From assembly GCA_964515555.1 (NCBI GenBank), contig CAZEVY010000004.1:59068-123067 (forward strand): a DNA stretch of 64,000 bases, written 5' to 3'. The translations under genes and the position numbers were made by a program. The first letter of the stretch is position 1, and each line of letters opens with the position of its first letter. This document shows positions 50,318-58,545 of the stretch, one piece after another. The notes under the pieces are model-generated. The model was not told where the DNA came from. It did not search any database and worked only from the letters and a program-made list of their open reading frames with translations. The DNA is from CAZEVY01 sp964515555 (lineage in GTDB: Bacteria; Acidobacteriota; Terriglobia; Bryobacterales; Bryobacteraceae).

Positions 50318-51225
50318 ACCGGACGCCGGAAGAGATCGCCGTCATGAACGGAATCGAGCAGCCGATCGCGGACTTCCGCGACGCGCTGCGCGGCTGGAGC
50401 GCCGGGGTCACGCCGCCGCGGCCGGTGTGGAGCGCGCCGCGCGAAGCCTCGCCGATCGCCGGACTGCGCGCCGTGCCTCGCGCGGCCACGTCGATGATGA
50501 TTCACGCGACGGCGCTCGCGATGCTGCTGACCATCGGCTCGCGCCCCGAGATTCAGACGAAATTCAAAATGTTCGCCACCGACCTGGTGCTCTACGTCCC
50601 CAAGCCCTACCGCGAGCCCGCGCGCGGAGGCGGCGGCGGTGGCGCGCGCGAGCCTCTCCCGGCCAGCCGCGGGTCGCTCCCGAAGGCCGCGGCACGGCAG
50701 TTCACGCCGCCACGCGTCGACCCCGTCGAGGCGCAGCTCCTCATGCCCCCGGCGATCATCGCCGACGCGTCGATTCCCGAGATCACAGTCACCTACGGCG
50801 ACCCGCTGGGCAAAGCCGGTCCGCCCTCGAACGGCCCTGGATCGGGCGGCGGAATCGGCCCCGGCCGCGACGGTGGCGTCGGCCCCGGCGACCGACCTGG
50901 CGTCGGACCCGGATCCCGCGGCGTCTTCGGCGACGGCGTAGCTCACATAGGCGGCGGCGTCACCCAGGCCGTCCTCATCCACCGCGAGGACCCCGACTAC
51001 TCCGACGAAGCGCGCAAGGCGCGATTCCAGGGCGCCGTGCTGATCTCGGCGATCATCGACGTGAACGGCCGCCTGCGCGACATCAAGGTCGTGCGCGCGC
51101 TCGGCATGGGTCTCGACGAGAAAGCCGTCGAGGCCGTGCGCAAATGGATCTTCCGGCCCGCGCGCATGAACGGCGCGCCGGTGGCCTCGGGAACGCTGAT
51201 CGAGGTGAGCTTCCGGCTGCTATGA
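50314..51225 (+). CDS. TonB C-terminal domain protein with glycine-rich linker, coupled to the ECF sigma factor
   Basis: 303 residues. One hydrophobic segment (TSMMIHATALAMLLTIG, about residues 59-75) follows a cytoplasmic stretch of about 55 residues (RTPEEIAVMNGIEQPIADFRDALR). A long Pro/Gly-rich linker (GGGGGGAREPLPASRGS and GIGPGRDGGVGPGDRPGVGPGSRG) spans the periplasm, then a TonB domain ends the protein: VTQAVLIHREDPDYSDEARKARFQGAVLISAIIDVNGRL, VRKWIFRPARMNGAPVASGT. It could energise receptors like those at 17430 and 25008. The cytoplasmic part beside an ECF sigma gene hints at an anti-sigma role; not shown. Confidence 0.85.
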   Translation: MNRTPEEIAVMNGIEQPIADFRDALRGWSAGVTPPRPVWSAPREASPIAGLRAVPRAATSMMIHATALAMLLTIGSRPEIQTKFKMFATDLVLYVPKPYREPARGGGGGGAREPLPASRGSLPKAAARQFTPPRVDPVEAQLLMPPAIIADASIPEITVTYGDPLGKAGPPSNGPGSGGGIGPGRDGGVGPGDRPGVGPGSRGVFGDGVAHIGGGVTQAVLIHREDPDYSDEARKARFQGAVLISAIIDVNGRLRDIKVVRALGMGLDEKAVEAVRKWIFRPARMNGAPVASGTLIEVSFRLL

Positions 51226-51228
51226 TGT
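51223..51228 (+). promoter_or_regulatory. extended -10 (TGC-TATGAT) before endonuclease III gene
   Basis: TATGAT near 51223-51228 overlaps the TonB-gene stop and is preceded by TGC. It lies about 10 nt before ATG 51238, so any leader is only a few nucleotides. Confidence 0.35.
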
Positions 51229-51237
51229 TCGATACCC

Positions 51238-51939
51238 ATGGCAGCCGCGGCCGCGCCCAAAGCCCGTCCGCGCGCGGCGTCGAAGCGCCCGCGCACCTCC
51301 GCCGACCGCGCCGCGCGTGTCAGCCGGATCCTCGCGCGCCTCGATAAGCGCTACCCGGACGCCGAGTGCGCGCTCGAGCACCGCTCGCCCTGGGAACTGC
51401 TGGTCGCGACGATTCTCTCGGCGCAGTGCACCGACAAGCGCGTCAACATGGTGACGCCCGGACTCTTCGCGAAGTACCCGACCGTCGCCGATTTCGCCGC
51501 CGTCCCGCAAGCCGAGCTCGCGGCCGATATCCGCTCCACCGGCTTCTTCAACAACAAATCGAAATCCATCATCGGCGCGGCGAAGAAGATCCTCGGCGAC
51601 TTCCACGGTGAAATCCCGCGCGACATCGATCAGCTCCTGAGTGTGCCCGGCGCGGCGCGCAAGACCGCCAACGTCGTGCTCGGGACGGCCTTCGGCATCG
51701 CCTCCGGAGTTGTGGTCGATACGCACGTCGAGCGCATCGCGCGGCGGCTCGACCTCACGCGCCAGAAGCACCCCGTCAAGATCGAACAGGACCTCATGAA
51801 GACCATCCCGCGCGCGCGCTGGATCGCCTTCTCGCACCAGCTCATTCATCACGGCCGCCAGATCTGCGTGGCGCGGCGGCCCAAGTGCTCCGAGTGCCCG
51901 CTCGACGACCTGTGCTACGCGAAGGACAAAACCGCATGA
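51238..51939 (+). CDS. nth: endonuclease III (DNA glycosylase/AP lyase)
   Basis: 233 residues. Catalytic Lys in TILSAQCTDKRVNMV, HhH motif LLSVPGAARKTANVVLGTAF (usual GVGR reads GAAR), catalytic Asp in VVDTHVERIARRL, and the 4Fe-4S ligands C-x6-C-x2-C-x5-C in ICVARRPKCSECPLDDLC. It removes oxidised pyrimidines. The stop overlaps the TldD-like gene (ATGA), an unusual partner for nth. Confidence 0.95.
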   Translation: MAAAAAPKARPRAASKRPRTSADRAARVSRILARLDKRYPDAECALEHRSPWELLVATILSAQCTDKRVNMVTPGLFAKYPTVADFAAVPQAELAADIRSTGFFNNKSKSIIGAAKKILGDFHGEIPRDIDQLLSVPGAARKTANVVLGTAFGIASGVVVDTHVERIARRLDLTRQKHPVKIEQDLMKTIPRARWIAFSHQLIHHGRQICVARRPKCSECPLDDLCYAKDKTA

Positions 51940-53507
51940 TCACCCGACGTGTATTTCTCGGCTCCTCGTCGGCGGCCCTGGCCGCGAAACTGTTCGGGGC
52001 CGCCGACGCAAACTCGAAGACGCCTTCGCCGGAACTGGAAAAGCTCGCCGCCGGCGCGCTGGCGCACGCCAGGAAGCTCCGCGCGACCTACTGCGACATC
52101 CGCATCAGCCGCGAGCGCGACCAGAACGTCTCCATCCGCATGAATCCCGAGCGCGGCACCGGGCGCGTGCTCGAAGTGCCGGGCGTTGCCGACCGCTCCA
52201 GCTTCGGTTTCGGCGTGCGCGTGATCGTCGACGGCGCCTGGGGATTCGCGGCCTCGCCGGTGGTGACCCCCGAGGAGATCGCGCGCATCACCGGAGAAGC
52301 GGTGACGGTCGCCCGCGCCAACGCCAGCATCAAGGCGCGGCCCATCGTGCTGGCGCCGACCAAGACATACAAGGACCGCTGGACGTCGCCCTTCGAGAAG
52401 AACCCCTTCGACGTGCCGCTCGAAGCCAAGCTCGCGCTGCTGCGCACGGCGGCCTTCGATGTGAAGTCCGGCAAGCAGGTCTTCGGCTCGGGCGCCAGCC
52501 TCTCGTTCCGCTCCGAGGACAAGTACTTCGCCTCCTCGGAAGGATCGTCGATACAACAATTCCTGCTGCAAACGTTCTCGTCGCTCAACGCCTCGGCGGT
52601 CGACCTCTCGCGCGGCCTCTCCCGCAACCGCGCCTACACGCCGATGCCGTTGCTGGCCGGATGGGAGCACGTGGAGACGTTCAACTTCGGCGAGCATGCG
52701 CGCCGCATCCGGGAGGAGGTCGTCGAACACCTCGGCGCGCCGCCCGTCAAGCCCGGCAAGAAGGACCTCATCCTGATGCCGAGCCACCTGTTCCTGACGA
52801 TCCACGAGTCGATCGGCCATCCCACCGAGCTCGATCGTGCGCTCGGCTATGAAGCCAACTACGCCGGCACGAGCTTCCTGACGGTCGACAAGATGGGCAA
52901 GGAGCGCGTCGGCAGCGACATCGTGACCTTCTTCGGCGACCGCACCTACGAGAAGGGCCTCGCCACCTGCGCCTACGACGACGACGGCGTCAGGACCACG
53001 CGCTGGCCCATCATCGAGAAGGGGATCTTCAAGCATTACCAGACCGTGCGCGACCAGGCGCATCTCGTCAGGGAAAAGGAATCGCGCGGCTGTTCCTACG
53101 CCGACTCCTGGTCGAGCTGCCCGTTCCAGCGCATGCCGAACGTGTGGCTCGCGCCCGGTCCGGCCGACACTTCGCTCGACAGCCTCATCGCGGGGGTCGA
53201 CGACGGCGTTCTGATCGAGGGCCGCGGCAGTTACTCGATCGACCAGCAGCGCTACAACTTCCAGTTCGGCGGCGACGCCTTCTGGGAGATTCGCGGCGGA
53301 AAAAAGCGCGGCATGATCAGCCGCGTCGGCTACCAGGCGCGGACCACCGATTTCTGGCAGGCCTGCGACGGCATCGCCGGGCCGAGCTTCTGGCAGCAAT
53401 ACGGCTCCGGCGGCGACGCCAAGGGCGAGCCCACGCAGATCAACTCGATGAGCCACGGCTGCGCGCCTTCGCGCTTCCGCGGCATCAACGTGATTCTGAC
53501 CGACTGA
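51936..53507 (+). CDS. TldD-like metallopeptidase with twin-arginine signal
   Basis: 523 residues from ATG 51936. The start MITRRVFLGSSSAALAAKLFG is a twin-arginine signal, unlike classical cytoplasmic TldD. The zinc site HExxxH is in LTIHESIGHPTELDRALGYEANYAGTSF (about residue 290), with the likely Cys ligand in NSMSHGCAPSRFRGINV near the C-terminus. TldD acts with TldE/PmbA to degrade unfolded peptides and mature RiPPs (microcin B17). Here the partner gene follows at once. An exported version would act on peptides in the envelope or outside. Confidence 0.85.
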   Translation: MITRRVFLGSSSAALAAKLFGAADANSKTPSPELEKLAAGALAHARKLRATYCDIRISRERDQNVSIRMNPERGTGRVLEVPGVADRSSFGFGVRVIVDGAWGFAASPVVTPEEIARITGEAVTVARANASIKARPIVLAPTKTYKDRWTSPFEKNPFDVPLEAKLALLRTAAFDVKSGKQVFGSGASLSFRSEDKYFASSEGSSIQQFLLQTFSSLNASAVDLSRGLSRNRAYTPMPLLAGWEHVETFNFGEHARRIREEVVEHLGAPPVKPGKKDLILMPSHLFLTIHESIGHPTELDRALGYEANYAGTSFLTVDKMGKERVGSDIVTFFGDRTYEKGLATCAYDDDGVRTTRWPIIEKGIFKHYQTVRDQAHLVREKESRGCSYADSWSSCPFQRMPNVWLAPGPADTSLDSLIAGVDDGVLIEGRGSYSIDQQRYNFQFGGDAFWEIRGGKKRGMISRVGYQARTTDFWQACDGIAGPSFWQQYGSGGDAKGEPTQINSMSHGCAPSRFRGINVILTD

Positions 53508-53518
53508 GGAGGCGCGCC

Positions 53519-54898
53519 ATGATCACCCGCGAACAGGCCCAGAAGCTCATCGAAAAGACCCTCTCGTACTCCCAGTTCCCCGATTGCTCGGTGAATCTCG
53601 ACGAGACCGAGACCGCGCAGGTGCGCTTCGCCAACAACGGCATCACCACCGCCGGCTTCACCGTCGAGCGGACGATATCGATTTCCTCGACGCGCGGCGG
53701 CCGCACCGGGAGCGTGTCGCTCAACGAGATCGACGACGCGTCGCTCAAGGCCGCGGTGGCGCAGTCGGAGAGACTCGCGGGGATCTCGCCGCCGAATCCC
53801 GAGTACATGGAGCCGCTCGGCGCGCAGAAGTACGCCGATGGCGCCTACGACGAGGACACCGCCGGGGCGCGGTCGCCGGTGATGATTCCGCACGTGAAGG
53901 CGGTGATCGAGAACGCCGCCGGCAAGAAGCTGGTGGCCGCGGGATTCTTCATGCGTGTCACCAGCGCGGACGCCTTCGGCAACAAGCGCGGCAATTTCGG
54001 ATATCGCCGCTCGGCCGACTCGCGCATGAGCACCACGGTGCGCGCCGCCGACGGGTCGAGCTCGGGCTGGGCGGGCCAGCCCTCGACGCGCATTCGCGAG
54101 ATCAACGGCGGGGCGCTCGGCGAGACGGCCATTCGTAAGTGTCTCGAGTGGAAGAATCCCAAGCGCATCGAACCGGGAAAATACACCGTGGTGCTGGAGC
54201 CGACCGCGGTGAGCGACCTCTGCTCTGGTCTGGGCGCGGGCTTCGGCGGCGCGGGCGGCGGCGGATTCTTCGGCGGCTTCGGTGGAGGCGGCGGCGGATT
54301 CTCGGCGCGATCGGCCGAGGAAGGCCGAAGCTTCCTGAGCAAGAAGGGCGGGGGCACGCTGGTCGGCGAGAAGCTGTTTCCGGAGGCCATCACGCTGGTG
54401 TCGGACCCGCTCGACCGTCGATTTCCATCGTCGCCGTGGGGCGCGGGAGGACTGCCCGTGCGCCGCGTCACGTGGGTGGAGAAGGGCGTCGTGCGCAATC
54501 TTTCTTATGACCGCTACTACGCCGCCAAAACCGGCAAGGAGCCGACGGCGGCCGGCGGCGGGCTGATTCTCGAGGGCACCGACGCCTCGGTGGACGATCT
54601 CATCAAGGCCGTCGAGCGCGGGCTGCTCGTCACGCGCTTCTGGTACATCCGCGGCGTCAACGCGCAGACCATGCAGTCCACCGGGCTGACGCGCGACGGG
54701 CTGTTTCTCATCGAGAAGGGGAAGATTTCCGGCGCGCTGGTGAATCTTCGATTTAACGAGAGTCCCATCCGCCTGTTGCAGAACGCGCGCACGCTGGGCC
54801 GCGCGGTGCGATGCCGCGGCGGCGAGGGCGGCGGCATGATCGCGCCGTCGATTCTGGCCGACAACTTCACGTTCACCTCGATCTCCGATGCGGTGTGA
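53519..54898 (+). CDS. PmbA/TldE-like protein with glycine-rich insert
   Basis: 459 residues, preceded by GAGGAGG. N-terminal ferredoxin-like half (SVNLDETETAQVRFANNGITTAGFT, KYTVVLEPTAVSDLCSGLGAG) and C-terminal half (FPSSPWGAGGLPVRRVTWVEKGVVRNLSYDRYYAAKTGKEP, GTDASVDDLIKAVERGLLVTRFWYIRGVN) match TldE/PmbA, which lacks the metal site. Around residues 237-262 an insert of glycine and phenylalanine (GFGGAGGGGFFGG and a run of six Gly) is not seen in the usual family. No export signal is visible, in contrast to its TldD-like partner. Confidence 0.85.
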   Translation: MITREQAQKLIEKTLSYSQFPDCSVNLDETETAQVRFANNGITTAGFTVERTISISSTRGGRTGSVSLNEIDDASLKAAVAQSERLAGISPPNPEYMEPLGAQKYADGAYDEDTAGARSPVMIPHVKAVIENAAGKKLVAAGFFMRVTSADAFGNKRGNFGYRRSADSRMSTTVRAADGSSSGWAGQPSTRIREINGGALGETAIRKCLEWKNPKRIEPGKYTVVLEPTAVSDLCSGLGAGFGGAGGGGFFGGFGGGGGGFSARSAEEGRSFLSKKGGGTLVGEKLFPEAITLVSDPLDRRFPSSPWGAGGLPVRRVTWVEKGVVRNLSYDRYYAAKTGKEPTAAGGGLILEGTDASVDDLIKAVERGLLVTRFWYIRGVNAQTMQSTGLTRDGLFLIEKGKISGALVNLRFNESPIRLLQNARTLGRAVRCRGGEGGGMIAPSILADNFTFTSISDAV

Positions 54899-55418
54899 GC
54901 GCATCGCCGCGCTCGGAACCATGCTGGCGCTCGCCGCCTGCGTGCAGACGCCCGACATTTACGCGCCCCCGATCCAACGGAAGCCGTTCACCATCGAACC
55001 CGTTGGTCCGCTGAAGCACTTCGTCGAAATGAACGACCCCGCGGCCGCGCCGCACCTGATGATGGACATCAACGACCGCGTCGAGGGCGGCGGCGGGCGC
55101 TGGACCGGCAAGCGCCCGGTGCTGCGCTTCCACGTCCCGGCGGGGAAGCCGCTGCGCTTCGTCGCCGATTACATCGTGCACGACGTGGTGCTCAAGAACA
55201 CCGGGCCGATTACGCTGTCGATCGCCGTCAATAACCATCCGCTCGCGACCATGAAGTACGAAAAGGACGGCGAGCAGCACTTCGAGAAGCGCATCGACCC
55301 CAAGTGGATTCGCGCGAACGGCGACACGCTGGTCTCCTTCGAGCTCGACAAGATGTTCGTCGCCGGCGACGGCGCGAGGTTCGGCCTGCTGCTGGTGCGG
55401 GCCGGATTCCTCGACTAA
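54888..55418 (+). CDS. putative lipoprotein of unknown function
   Basis: 176 residues. The signal has a lipobox-like LAAC (about residue 18), then VQTPDIYAPPIQRKPFT. The rest is a beta-rich domain (KPVLRFHVPAGKPLRFVADYIVHDVVLKNTGPITLSIAVNNHPLATMKYEKDGEQHFEKRI), resembling a small immunoglobulin-like or sugar-binding fold. No family is recognised. The start overlaps the PmbA-like gene by 11 bp and the stop abuts the glycosyltransferase-like gene, suggesting one operon. Confidence 0.6.
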   Translation: MRCERIAALGTMLALAACVQTPDIYAPPIQRKPFTIEPVGPLKHFVEMNDPAAAPHLMMDINDRVEGGGGRWTGKRPVLRFHVPAGKPLRFVADYIVHDVVLKNTGPITLSIAVNNHPLATMKYEKDGEQHFEKRIDPKWIRANGDTLVSFELDKMFVAGDGARFGLLLVRAGFLD

Positions 55419-57611
55419 ATGCCGCAGCCCTTCTACATCCTGTTCGGCGCGGGATTCACGGTCGCCGTCGCGCTCGCGCTCGGCAGGATGCTGCTGCGGC
55501 GGCTGCGCGTTCCGCTGCATCGCCAGGAGGAGCATCCACTGGCGTTCCTCACCGGCGCGGCGATGCTCAGCCTGATCGTGTTCGCGATGGCGGCCTCCCG
55601 TGTCGTCTACAAAGGCGCCTTCCTCGCCGTGGGATTGGTGATTCTCGCCGCGGCGTGGCGCATGGGCGCGCACAAGCCGATGGGCCAGCCGCTCGCACCG
55701 CTGCCGATGTTCTGGCGCGCGCTCTCGTGGCTGGTGATCGCGCCCTTCGGCGTGCTGGCGTTCTCGCATGCCATGGCGCCGGAGATGAGTCCTGACGGCA
55801 GCGCCTATCATCTGGGCCTGGTCGCGCGCTACTACCGCGAGCACGGCTTCCAGCGAATCACGACAAACATGTACGCGAACCTTTCACAGGGCGTCGAGAT
55901 GCTGTTTCTGTACGCCTTCGCGTTCGGGCGGCACTCGGCGGCGGCGCTGGTGCATTTTTCGTTCTTGATCGCGCTGGTCTGGGCGATGCTGAACTTCGTG
56001 CGGCGCTTCGGACTCGCGCCTTCGGCCGCGGCGGGTGCGCTGCTGGTGTTCGCGAGCCCGGTGGTCGGCGTCGACGCCGCCAGCGCGTACAACGATGTGG
56101 GGGTCGCCGCGATTCTGTTCGGTGTGTTCGCGCTGGTGGAGATCTGGGCGTCGACGCGCGCGCCGGGGCTGGTCGCGCCGATCGGGCTGCTGGCGGGCTT
56201 CGCGTACGCGGCCAAGTACACCGCGTTTCTCGCGGTTCCCTTTGTGATCGGCAGATTGTTGTGGAAGCGGTCCGGTGCGAGGCCGATTGCCGCCTTCGCC
56301 GCCGCGGCGGCGCTCATGATCGTCCCCTGGGCCGCCAAGAACTGGATCTGGCTCGAAAACCCCGTCTCGCCGTTCTACAACACCGTCTTTCCGAACCCCA
56401 ACGTCCACGTCTCGTTCGAGGAAGAGTATCGCGCGCACATGCGCCGGTACGAAGTCAAAGACCGCCGCGAGATTCCGCTCGAAGTCGCCGTGCGCGGCGG
56501 AAAACTCTGCGGACTGCTCGGCCCCGTCTTTCTCCTCTCGCCGATCGCACTGGTCGCGCTGCGCGAGCCGATGGGCCGCCGGCTGCTCCTGGCCGCGCTG
56601 CTGTTCGGCATACCGTACGCCGCCAACATCGGCACGCGATTCCTCATCCCCGCCATGCCCTTCCTCTCCCTGGCGATGGCGCTCGCGCTCGCCAACGCGC
56701 GCGGCATGGCGGCGCTCCTCGTCGCCGCGCACGCGCTCAGCTCGTGGCCCGACATTCTCAAGGAGTACAGCGACCCCTACGCGTGGCGTCTCGACCGCAT
56801 CCGCTACAAGCAGGCGCTGCGGCTCGAATCCGAGGACGAGTACCTCAGCCAACGCTGGCCGCCGTACGCGACGGCGCGCCTCATCGAACAGCAGGTTCCG
56901 CCGGGCGGGCGCGTGCTCACCTACAACCAGACCGGCGAAGCGTACACTTCGCGCGAGGTGCTGGTGGTCTACCAGGCGGCGTCGAACGGCGTGCTCGGCG
57001 AGATCCTCTGGACCCCGCTGATCCCCGAGTATCAGCCCGTGCAGCGCTTCACGTTCCGCTTCCCGCCGCGCGCGCTGCGCAAGATTCGCGTCGCGCAAAC
57101 CGAGGAGGGCCGGCCCGACCACTGGAGCATCTCCGAAATGCGCGTCTTCCACAAAGGCCGCGAGCTGGAGCGCGCCGCGCGCTGGCGTCTCACCGCGAAG
57201 CCGAATCCGTGGGAGGTACAGCTGGCCTTCGACAACAGCCCGGTGACGCGCTGGAAGTGCTGGCACCCGCTGTTTCGCGGCATGTTCGTCGAAGTCGACT
57301 TCGGCGCCGCGACTGAGGCCGACGAAGTCGTGTTGGAATGTTCCGAGGACCAGTACAAAGTGCGGATGCGGCTGGAGGGCTCGGACGGCGGCGCGTGGAC
57401 GACGCTCGCCGAGAAACCCGAGGTCCGCAAGGTGCTGCCGCCGCTGGGCGTGAAGATGGCCGCATCGCGCGAGCTCAAGGAGCGCGGCGTCACGCACATG
57501 CTCGTTCACGAAGACGATTTCGGCGCAGCCGACTATCGCTCGAACGCGCCCTCCTGGGGCATGACCGAGGTCGGCGAGCGCCACGGCTTCCGGCTCTACA
57601 GGATCGACTGA
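55419..57611 (+). CDS. polytopic GT-C-like membrane protein with C-terminal discoidin-like domain
   Basis: 730 residues. Residues about 1-480 contain at least ten hydrophobic segments and a GT-C-like early loop (AMAPEMSPDGSAYHLGLVARYYREHGF, catalytic-type Asp after helix 1-like pattern), resembling dolichyl-phosphate-mannose or ArnT-type transferases. Residues about 520-720 form a soluble beta-rich region (SISEMRVFHKGRELERAARWRLTAKPNPWEVQLAFDNSPVTRWKCWHP) that looks like an F5/8 type C (discoidin) carbohydrate-binding domain, here probably outside the cell. Likely envelope glycan modification. It follows the lipoprotein gene with no gap. Confidence 0.7.
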   Translation: MPQPFYILFGAGFTVAVALALGRMLLRRLRVPLHRQEEHPLAFLTGAAMLSLIVFAMAASRVVYKGAFLAVGLVILAAAWRMGAHKPMGQPLAPLPMFWRALSWLVIAPFGVLAFSHAMAPEMSPDGSAYHLGLVARYYREHGFQRITTNMYANLSQGVEMLFLYAFAFGRHSAAALVHFSFLIALVWAMLNFVRRFGLAPSAAAGALLVFASPVVGVDAASAYNDVGVAAILFGVFALVEIWASTRAPGLVAPIGLLAGFAYAAKYTAFLAVPFVIGRLLWKRSGARPIAAFAAAAALMIVPWAAKNWIWLENPVSPFYNTVFPNPNVHVSFEEEYRAHMRRYEVKDRREIPLEVAVRGGKLCGLLGPVFLLSPIALVALREPMGRRLLLAALLFGIPYAANIGTRFLIPAMPFLSLAMALALANARGMAALLVAAHALSSWPDILKEYSDPYAWRLDRIRYKQALRLESEDEYLSQRWPPYATARLIEQQVPPGGRVLTYNQTGEAYTSREVLVVYQAASNGVLGEILWTPLIPEYQPVQRFTFRFPPRALRKIRVAQTEEGRPDHWSISEMRVFHKGRELERAARWRLTAKPNPWEVQLAFDNSPVTRWKCWHPLFRGMFVEVDFGAATEADEVVLECSEDQYKVRMRLEGSDGGAWTTLAEKPEVRKVLPPLGVKMAASRELKERGVTHMLVHEDDFGAADYRSNAPSWGMTEVGERHGFRLYRID

Positions 57612-57612
57612 G

Positions 57613-58545
57613 ATGCGCCTGTTTCTCGGCGTCGACGGCGGGCAATCGTCGACCACGGCGCTGATCGGCGGCGACGCCGGCCGCGTCCTTGGCTACGGTC
57701 GCGCGGGACCGTGCAATCACGTGCGCGGACCGGGCGGACGCGAGAAGTTCATCGGCGCGATCGAGGGATGCGTCGGCGAGGCCTGCCGCGCGGCGGGCCT
57801 CGTCGAGTCCTCCGTCCGATGGGAGGCCGCCTGCCTCGGATTCAGCGGCGGCCCGGCGGACAAGCAGTCGATTCTCGAGGAGATGCTGCGCGCCGAGCGG
57901 CTGATCGTCACCACCGACGCGTCCATCGCGCTCACCGGCGCGACCGCGGGCGAGCCGGGCATCATCGTCATCGCGGGCACCGGGTCGATCGCCTTCGGGC
58001 GCAACGCCGAGGGCCGCACGGCGCGCGCCGGCGGATGGGGCTACGTCTTCGGCGACGAAGGCGGCGGCTTCGACATCGCAAGGCAAGCTCTGCGCGCGTT
58101 CCTTCGCGCCGAGGAAGGCTGGGGCCCGGCGACCGCGCTCGGCGACGCGCTGCTCGGCGCGACGGGAGCGTCGAGCGCCAACGACCTGCTGCATCGTTTC
58201 TACACGACCGACTTCCCGCGCCCTCGCATCGCCTCCTACGCAAAGCTGGTCGACGAGGCGGCGCGCGCGGGTGACGCTGTGGCGCGCGGGATTCTCGAGG
58301 ACGCGGCGGCGCGCCTGGCGGGATTCGCGGACGCCGTCGCGGTCGCGCTCGGATTCGGGGCGTCGCGCGATCTCGCCCACATCGGCGGAGTCTTTCGCAG
58401 CGATATCGTGAGAGAGCGATTCTCCGCGCTCGCCGGGGGATCGCACGAGCCGAGACACGGGCCGGCCGCGGGCGCGCTGATCGAAGCCTATCGCGCCGCG
58501 GGACTGAGACCCGTGTTAACCCAGTTACCGGAGACGGAAAAATGA
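57613..58545 (+). CDS. BadF/BadG/BcrA/BcrD-type ATPase, probable N-acetylglucosamine kinase
   Basis: 310 residues. ASKHA-type phosphate sites: FLGVDGGQSSTTALIG at the start, IIVIAGTGSIAFGRNAEG (about residue 115-132), and WGYVFGDEGGGFDIARQAL. The size and motif set fit N-acetylglucosamine kinase or related sugar kinases rather than the large benzoyl-CoA reductase activases. It would feed GlcNAc, for example from murein turnover, into metabolism. It starts 1 bp after the upstream gene, and its stop overlaps the M20 gene (ATGA). Confidence 0.88.
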   Translation: MRLFLGVDGGQSSTTALIGGDAGRVLGYGRAGPCNHVRGPGGREKFIGAIEGCVGEACRAAGLVESSVRWEAACLGFSGGPADKQSILEEMLRAERLIVTTDASIALTGATAGEPGIIVIAGTGSIAFGRNAEGRTARAGGWGYVFGDEGGGFDIARQALRAFLRAEEGWGPATALGDALLGATGASSANDLLHRFYTTDFPRPRIASYAKLVDEAARAGDAVARGILEDAAARLAGFADAVAVALGFGASRDLAHIGGVFRSDIVRERFSALAGGSHEPRHGPAAGALIEAYRAAGLRPVLTQLPETEK

